From NCBI GenBank assembly GCA_035640355.1, contig DASQWI010000012.1:1-64000 (forward strand): DNA of 64,000 bases, in the 5' to 3' direction. The position numbers and the translations under genes are program-made. Positions 58,599-64,000 of the stretch are shown piece by piece (position 1 is the first letter of the stretch; each line of letters begins with the position of its first letter). The notes beneath the pieces were generated by a model. It was given only the letters and a program-made list of their open reading frames with translations. It was not told the origin of the DNA and ran no database searches. Origin of the DNA: Actinomycetota bacterium (GTDB lineage Bacteria; Actinomycetota; UBA4738; HRBIN12).

Positions 58599-61500
58599 TC
58601 AGGCCAGTTCGCCTCGTATCTTCTCCAACCGCTCGAGTTCGCGTCGCGCACCGCTTCGTTCGAGATCCCGGGTGGCAGCGACGAGCACGGACCGCGCGTC
58701 GTCGAGGCGACCGGAGGACACAAGGGCATCGGCGAGATCGAGCTCCGTCACCGCACGCTCCCACGCCGCGCCGAGGCTAGCGAAGGCCTGACGAGCCTGC
58801 TCGAGCATCGACACCGCGTCGTCGACGTCGTCCTCGTGAAGGGCAGCGCGGCCTTCGAGGCGGTCGAGATGCGCCGGGAGCGCACGCAGGCCCGCCCGCT
58901 TCGCGAACGAGCGCGACGCGGCGAGGAACTGCGGGACCTCAGCCCAGCGCCCCTGTTCGGCGAGCGTCACCGCAACGACCTGGTCGCGCAGCGGCCGTCT
59001 GAGCTCCGTGTGGCTAGAACGGAGACGCTCGAGGAGCTCGTTCACCTCATGCTCCGAGCCCTGCCTCGTCAGGATCCAGACCAGCCAGATCAGGGAAAGC
59101 GTGGGCCATTCGCCGGCCTCGGCGCTCTCTGCATGCCGGCGAAGCAACCCGAGGAGTTCCATGGCGCCGGGGTCTTCGCGCGCGGACAGCACCAACGCCG
59201 CCGAGCCGAACACATGCGCGGTGAAGTAAGGCGGGTCGTCGAACCGTTCGCCGAGCAGGGTGCGGACCCACGGCAGAATTTCGGCCACCACGGCGGACCA
59301 GTTGCCGAGGGCGAACTCGGCGAACGCGCGCCACGACAGACCGTGGAGCTCCATACCGGGTGCCTGGCCCCTCGTGGCGGCTGCCGACCGTTCGGTCATG
59401 CGGACGGCCTCGTGGTAGTCGCCGATCATGGCGAACGTCCAAGCGGCGACGTCGAACATGTCGCCGAGCTCCCACGGATCCTCGAGGGCATCTGCGAGCT
59501 CAAGACGACGGCGGATGTTCGGGACCGATGGACCGTAGAGACCGCGAACCCACCACGCCGTCCCCGCGCCGTCCAGGCTCGCCGATTCGAGATCGGGTCG
59601 CCCGAGCCGCCGCGCCATGTCGGCCGCCCGCTCCCCGTCGGCTGCGGCGTCGTTGCACTCGTCGTCGGTGATGTCTCGGCGTGATCCGAACGCGTACGGA
59701 ACGAACGCCCGGGCCAGCAGCAACCGCACGTGTACCTCGCTGTCGTCCTCGCCGACGTTCTCGAACCCCAGATCGAGATACCGCCGGACCTCGGGCTCTG
59801 TAGGTAGGCGCTTCATCGAGCCGGGCCACCGCATCGGTGCCTCGACGGCAAACGCACACACGCGCGCGATCGCCATCGGATCGTCCGGCGCGTCGGTGGC
59901 GCGCAGATTGGCTGCCTCGCCGAAGGAGGTAAACGCCAGGTCGCCCCGGTAGTCGTTCAGCGCCACTCTGCCCGTCTGCTCCAGAGCGATCGAGCGATCG
60001 TGCGGTTGCGTCGCGATCGCGAGCGCTCGCTCGGCCAAGGCGGCGGCCTTCCCGACGGCGAAACGGCGTCGAGCGTTCTCCGAAGCCTCCATCAGCGCGG
60101 CGAAGGCCTTCGCTCGCAGATACTCCAGCGATCCAGCGTCGGTCTGCGGATCGTCTCGGCGACCGCGATGTGCCTCCTCGTAGTGGTAGGCGAGTAGCTC
60201 GGCGAACTCGTCGCGTCGCTCGCCCGCGGTCGATTCGATCCATTCGGCGACCGCCGAGTGCGCCTTCGCCCTGTCGCGCCGCGGAAGGCTTTCGTATGCG
60301 ACGTCTCTCGTCAGGATGTGCTTGAAGATGAACTCGGGCTCGCCGGCGATAGCCGACGTCAGCCTGCTGGAGACGAGCTCACGTACCTCGAGCCTTTCGA
60401 GCGTGTCGCGGACACGGTCACCATCACCGTTCAGCAGCCGTCCGACCGGCCCCGGCCAGAACACCCGACCGACCACGGCCGCTCTCTGGAGCGCTCGCTT
60501 CTCGACCGGATCGAGGAGATCGATCCTCGCGGCGAGCACGCCCTGAACCGTGTCCGGGATCTCTATGTCGTCGATGTCCGCAGCGGCGCGCCACCGGTCT
60601 CCGTCGCGGATGATGCGTCCCTCGTCGATCAGATGTCTGACGATCTCCTCCAGGAAGAATGGATTGCCTTCGGCGCGCTCGAGGATCCGCGCGTGCACCG
60701 CGGCGGGAAGCTCCTCCACCGCGAGGAGGAAACCGACCAGGATATCGGCGTCGTCGCGAGACAGTGGTTCCAACGAGATCGACGACACGTTGCGCTTGCC
60801 GCCGCCCCAGCCCGGACGCTGATTGGTCACTTCCGGACGAGCAGGACACACGAATACGACGGGCCCGACCACGCGTTCGGCGAGCTCGTCCAACAAGTCG
60901 AGGAGTGCTCCGTCGGCCCAGTGGATGTCCTCTATGACGGTGATGACGGGCCCTCGTGCGCCGAGTCCTGAGAACAGCGAGCGCCAAGCCGCATGGATCT
61001 TCGCGCGGACCTCGCGCGGTTCGACGTCAATGAACGGGAACTCCGGATCGTTCACGCCTACGGTGTATGCGAGAGCCGCAGTGGCCCTGCGCGCGTCGCT
61101 GACGACCTCTGGCGTGAGCAATTCGTCGCCGAGCGCGCGGATCCTCGCCAGCGTCACCTCGGGTGGATCGGTGTCGCGAACGCCGGCGAGTCCCTTCAGT
61201 ATCTCGGCCAGCGGCCAATACGTGACGCCTTCGCCGTAGGGGAGACAGCGACCGCGAACGACAGTCGGCATAGGTTCACGGCGCTCGCTGTCGGTGACGA
61301 ACTCCGCGGTGAGACGGCTCTTGCCCACGCCGGGATCGCCGTAGATCGTCACGAGGTGGGACCGACGTTCCGCGGACGAACGCTCCAACAACGTGCGAAG
61401 TACTGCTAGCTCTTGCTCACGCCCAACCATAGGCGCGCGGAGGCCGGGAACGCCGCGTTCGGGTCGCTCGGGCGCCGCCTCCTCGAGCACAACTGCGGGC

Positions 61501-62198
61501 ACCGGCCTCTCGCGGCCGCGGACATCGTGCTCGGTCGGCTCGCGGAATCGGAACCCACGCGCGGCGCGGGCGGTGCGTTCGGCGACCACGATGGTGTCCG
61601 GTTCTGCGGTCTGTTCGAGGCGGGCGGCGACGTTCACCGCGTCCCCGGTCACCATGGGCTCGCCGGGTTTCGGTTCCGTCGCAGCCAGGACCTCCCCCGT
61701 ATTGACGCCGATCCGTACCTGCAGTACGACGCCGAACCGCTCGTCGAGATCGGCGTTGACTGCTTCGAGCCGCCGCTGCATCCGAAGAGCCGCACGGAGC
61801 GCACGAGCGGGATCGTCCTCGTGCGCGGCCGGCACGCCGAACGCCGCCATGACCGCGTCGCCGATGAACTTCTCGACGGTGCCGCCTTGGCCCTCGATCT
61901 CCTCACGCATCGCGCGGAAGTAGGTCGATAGGACTTCCTGGAGGCGTTCGGGATCCAAATGCTCGCCGAGCGCTGTCGAGCCGGTCACGTCGGCGAACAA
62001 GATCGTGACCAGGCGACGTTCCTGACCCACCGGTACGTCTGACTCGACGAAGGCGCTGCCGCAGCTCGGGCAGAACCGCGCGGCGGGCGGCCGCTCGGCG
62101 CCGCAGACGGGACAAGCCGGGACGAGGGACGAACCACACGACACGCAGAAGCGTGCGCCGTTCGGGTTCTCCGATCCGCACCGCTGGCAGGTCGTCAC
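58599..62198 (-). CDS. Adenylate cyclase/AAA ATPase/TPR multidomain signalling protein
   Basis: A 1199-residue protein. Two N-terminal zinc ribbons (CQRCGSENPNGARFCVSCG and CPVCGAERPPAARFCPSCG) precede a class III nucleotide cyclase domain (about 60-235), whose metal aspartates are in TILFADVTGSTALG and EKFIGDAVMAAFG, with the lysine of purine selection and NVAARLEQ as the transition-state site. A P-loop ATPase of AAA_16/STAND type follows (Walker A YGDPGVGKSRLTAEF near residue 290). The remaining 600 residues are TPR-like helices. No LuxR HTH is seen at the C-terminus, unlike MalT-type regulators. It likely makes cAMP under control of the STAND ATPase and TPR ligand binding. GTG start, with TACACT 6 nt upstream. 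Confidence 0.9.
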   Translation of the reverse strand: MTTCQRCGSENPNGARFCVSCGSSLVPACPVCGAERPPAARFCPSCGSAFVESDVPVGQERRLVTILFADVTGSTALGEHLDPERLQEVLSTYFRAMREEIEGQGGTVEKFIGDAVMAAFGVPAAHEDDPARALRAALRMQRRLEAVNADLDERFGVVLQVRIGVNTGEVLAATEPKPGEPMVTGDAVNVAARLEQTAEPDTIVVAERTARAARGFRFREPTEHDVRGRERPVPAVVLEEAAPERPERGVPGLRAPMVGREQELAVLRTLLERSSAERRSHLVTIYGDPGVGKSRLTAEFVTDSERREPMPTVVRGRCLPYGEGVTYWPLAEILKGLAGVRDTDPPEVTLARIRALGDELLTPEVVSDARRATAALAYTVGVNDPEFPFIDVEPREVRAKIHAAWRSLFSGLGARGPVITVIEDIHWADGALLDLLDELAERVVGPVVFVCPARPEVTNQRPGWGGGKRNVSSISLEPLSRDDADILVGFLLAVEELPAAVHARILERAEGNPFFLEEIVRHLIDEGRIIRDGDRWRAAADIDDIEIPDTVQGVLAARIDLLDPVEKRALQRAAVVGRVFWPGPVGRLLNGDGDRVRDTLERLEVRELVSSRLTSAIAGEPEFIFKHILTRDVAYESLPRRDRAKAHSAVAEWIESTAGERRDEFAELLAYHYEEAHRGRRDDPQTDAGSLEYLRAKAFAALMEASENARRRFAVGKAAALAERALAIATQPHDRSIALEQTGRVALNDYRGDLAFTSFGEAANLRATDAPDDPMAIARVCAFAVEAPMRWPGSMKRLPTEPEVRRYLDLGFENVGEDDSEVHVRLLLARAFVPYAFGSRRDITDDECNDAAADGERAADMARRLGRPDLESASLDGAGTAWWVRGLYGPSVPNIRRRLELADALEDPWELGDMFDVAAWTFAMIGDYHEAVRMTERSAAATRGQAPGMELHGLSWRAFAEFALGNWSAVVAEILPWVRTLLGERFDDPPYFTAHVFGSAALVLSAREDPGAMELLGLLRRHAESAEAGEWPTLSLIWLVWILTRQGSEHEVNELLERLRSSHTELRRPLRDQVVAVTLAEQGRWAEVPQFLAASRSFAKRAGLRALPAHLDRLEGRAALHEDDVDDAVSMLEQARQAFASLGAAWERAVTELDLADALVSSGRLDDARSVLVAATRDLERSGARRELERLEKIRGELA

Positions 62199-62204
62199 GG
62201 GCCG

Positions 62205-62210
62205 AGTGTA
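62205..62210 (-). promoter_or_regulatory. TACACT -10-like box for the cyclase gene
   Basis: On the minus strand TACACT ends 6 nt before the GTG at 62198, consistent with leaderless transcription. Confidence 0.4.
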
Positions 62211-62257
62211 GGCGCGGGCCGGACGTGATCGTGGGCCGAGACCGATATGGCGGTCGA

Positions 62258-62263
62258 TAGACT
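62258..62263 (+). promoter_or_regulatory. TAGACT -10-like box for valS
   Basis: A TAnnnT hexamer ends 6 nt before the GTG at 62270, consistent with leaderless transcription. It lies 48 bp from the divergent cyclase box. Confidence 0.4.
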
Positions 62264-62269
62264 CGCAGC

Positions 62270-64000
62270 GTGAGCTCGACGAGCGAAGCCGGGGCGCGGA
62301 CGAGGACCGTTCCCGACAAGCCCAGCCTGGACGGCCTCGAGGCGAAGTGGGACGAACGCTGGGAGGCCGAGGGCACGTACCGGTTCGACCGCTCGAAGTC
62401 GCGCCAGCAAATCTATGCGATCGACACGCCGCCCCCGACGGTCAGCGGAAGCCTCCACGTCGGTCACGTGCTGTCGTACACGCACACGGACCTCGTCGCG
62501 CGCTTCCACCGGATGCGGGGCGACGAGCCCTTCTATCCCATGGGATGGGACGACAACGGTCTTCCCACCGAGCGGCGCGTTCAGAACTTCTTCAACGTCC
62601 GGTGTGATCCGTCACTCCCGCACGACGCCGACTTCGATCCGTCGGGTTTCCAACCGCGGGAGGAGACGATCCCCATCTCGCGTGGCAACTTCATCGAGCT
62701 GTGCGAGCGCCTCACGGCGGAGGACGAGAAGGCGTTCGAGGCGCTGTTCCGCCGTCTCGGGCTCTCGGTCGATTGGACTCAGACGTACACCACGATCGGG
62801 GACGTCGCTCGAAGGGCGTCACAGCGCTCCTTCGTCCGTCTCGTTCGTGACCGTCAGGCGTACACGGCCGAAGCGCCCACGATGTGGGACGTCGATTTCC
62901 AGACCGCCGTCGCCCAGGCGGAGATCGAGGACCGGGAGGTGGAGGGGCGCTACTTCCGCGTCGCGTTCGACCGGGAGGACGGAACCGGTTCGGTGGATAT
63001 CGAAACCTCGCGCCCCGAGCTGATTCCCGCGTGCGTGGCCCTCGTGGCGCATCCGTCAGACGAGCGCCACTCGCAGCTGTTCGGTTCGACGGTGGTGACG
63101 CCGCTGTTCAGAGTGCCCGTTCCCGTCGTCGCCCACCAGCTCGCCGACCCGGACAAGGGCACGGGCATCGCGATGATTTGCACGTTCGGCGACGTGACCG
63201 ACGTGACGTGGTGGCGCGAGCTCGGTCTGGCCACCCGGGTCGTGGTGCGGCGGGATGGAACCATCGCACCGGGGAGGTTCGGCGAGCCGGGATGGGAGTC
63301 GCTCGACCCGGAGGGGGCGAACGCCGCGATGGCAGAGCTCGCGGGGAAAACGGTCAAGCGGGCGCGCGGGCGGATCGCGGAGTTGCTCGCCGACGCGGGC
63401 AAGCTCGCCGGCGAGCCGAGGTCGATCCGGCATGTCGTGAAGTTCTACGAGAAGGGCGAGCGTCCGCTCGAGATCATCACCAGCCGGCAGTGGTTCGTGA
63501 AGACGATCGAGTTCCGCGACGAGCTACTCGCACGAGGCCGCGAGCTGCACTGGCACCCTCCGTACATGGGTGCTCGCTACGAATCGTGGGTCAACGGATT
63601 GAACGGCGACTGGGCGGCGAGTCGGCAGCGCTTCTTCGGCGTGCCGTTTCCCGTGTGGTACCGACTCGACGAGCGGGGGGAACCGGATCACGGGAATCCC
63701 ATCCTCGCGGACGAGGCGTCGCTTCCGATCGATCCGGCCGACGATGTCCCGCCCGGGTACACGCCGGGACAGCGCGGCGTGCCGGGAGGGTTCGCGGGAG
63801 ATCCCGACGTCATGGACACCTGGGCGACGTCGTCGTTGTCGCCCCAGATCGCGGGGCGATGGGAAGACGATGCCGACCTCTTCGCGCGCGTCTTCCCGAT
63901 GGACCTGCGTCCTCAAGCGCACGACATCATCCGCACGTGGCTGTTCTACACGGTCCTGCGTTCGCATCTTCAACATGGCTCTGTGCCGTGGAGGCACGCG
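62270..64000 (+). CDS. valS: Valyl-tRNA synthetase, 5' part (cut by the window edge)
   Basis: The first 577 codons of a class I synthetase; the frame is still open at the end. The HIGH motif appears as GSLHVGHVLSYTHTDLVA near residue 62, followed by FYPMGWDDNGLPTERRVQNFF, which is the form seen in actinobacterial ValS. The CP1 editing domain runs from about residue 200 to 400, with RYFRVAFDREDGTG and IETSRPELIPACVALVAHP. The KMSKS loop lies beyond the window. GTG 62270 follows a -10 box by 6 nt. Aminoacylates tRNA-Val and clears mischarged threonine. Confidence 0.96.
   Translation, partial: MSSTSEAGARTRTVPDKPSLDGLEAKWDERWEAEGTYRFDRSKSRQQIYAIDTPPPTVSGSLHVGHVLSYTHTDLVARFHRMRGDEPFYPMGWDDNGLPTERRVQNFFNVRCDPSLPHDADFDPSGFQPREETIPISRGNFIELCERLTAEDEKAFEALFRRLGLSVDWTQTYTTIGDVARRASQRSFVRLVRDRQAYTAEAPTMWDVDFQTAVAQAEIEDREVEGRYFRVAFDREDGTGSVDIETSRPELIPACVALVAHPSDERHSQLFGSTVVTPLFRVPVPVVAHQLADPDKGTGIAMICTFGDVTDVTWWRELGLATRVVVRRDGTIAPGRFGEPGWESLDPEGANAAMAELAGKTVKRARGRIAELLADAGKLAGEPRSIRHVVKFYEKGERPLEIITSRQWFVKTIEFRDELLARGRELHWHPPYMGARYESWVNGLNGDWAASRQRFFGVPFPVWYRLDERGEPDHGNPILADEASLPIDPADDVPPGYTPGQRGVPGGFAGDPDVMDTWATSSLSPQIAGRWEDDADLFARVFPMDLRPQAHDIIRTWLFYTVLRSHLQHGSVPWRHA

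Overview
This is a high-GC chromosomal window from what is most likely a member of the Actinomycetota, probably an early-branching or uncultured lineage rather than a classical mycelial genus. The evidence is the GlgE-type alpha-glucan operon, an F420-type LLM oxidoreductase, the tig-clpP-clpX block beside an actinobacterial-style valS, a MocR regulator, and many genes whose only upstream signal is a TAnnnT -10 box 6-9 nt before the start codon, as in leaderless mRNAs. A complete System I (Ccm) cytochrome c maturation set is unusual for that phylum and argues against the common genera. I see no insertion sequence, prophage or CRISPR array. Three tRNA genes are present: Arg(TCT), Gly(TCC) and Pro(TGG).

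Layout. 1-15.3 kb is mostly plus-strand metabolism: the 3' part of a GcvT-like folate-dependent methyltransferase, a SAM methyltransferase, branched-chain aminotransferase, M1 aminopeptidase, an aldehyde dehydrogenase plus HpaD-type ring-cleavage dioxygenase pair, an amino-acid permease, an LLM oxidoreductase, an SDR, an AhpD-like protein, a P450, a MetE-like protein and a PLP decarboxylase. 15.4-25 kb holds purE, an SRPBCC protein, an M15 peptidase, and then a membrane and lipid-phosphate neighbourhood: PPK2, a YbhN-type membrane protein, a lone betaine-type binding lipoprotein, a PAP2-like/kinase fusion, a lipoprotein and two canonical PAP2 phosphatases. 25-28.2 kb has a small secreted protein, tRNA-Arg and a large sensor histidine kinase on the minus strand.

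28.4-37.7 kb is a tightly coupled operon, glgE / treS-mak fusion / glgB / glgX. It should take trehalose through maltose and maltose-1-phosphate to branched alpha-glucan, with a debranching enzyme for turnover. 37.7-45.7 kb has a second aldehyde dehydrogenase, an amidohydrolase, a zinc-ribbon protein, tRNA-Gly, a CGNR regulator, a lipoprotein, AzlCD and a divergent MocR regulator. 45.8-52.4 kb carries cytochrome c maturation as two convergent blocks: ccmE-F-G-H-I on plus and ccmA-B-C-D on minus, meeting 14 nt apart.

52.5-64 kb has tRNA-Pro, a small HExxH protein, a class I/II aminotransferase, an inositol-phosphatase-family enzyme, tig-clpP-clpX, a very large adenylate cyclase/ATPase/TPR signalling protein, and the first 577 codons of valS, cut by the window edge.

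The items most worth following up are the fusion of a catalytically degenerate PAP2 domain to an apparently intact kinase domain (20.3-22.0 kb) and its neighbourhood, the CTG start of glgX inside a CTGA overlap, two genes whose Shine-Dalgarno sequence points at an ACG codon, twin palindromes upstream of purE, and the small secreted protein at 25.5 kb.
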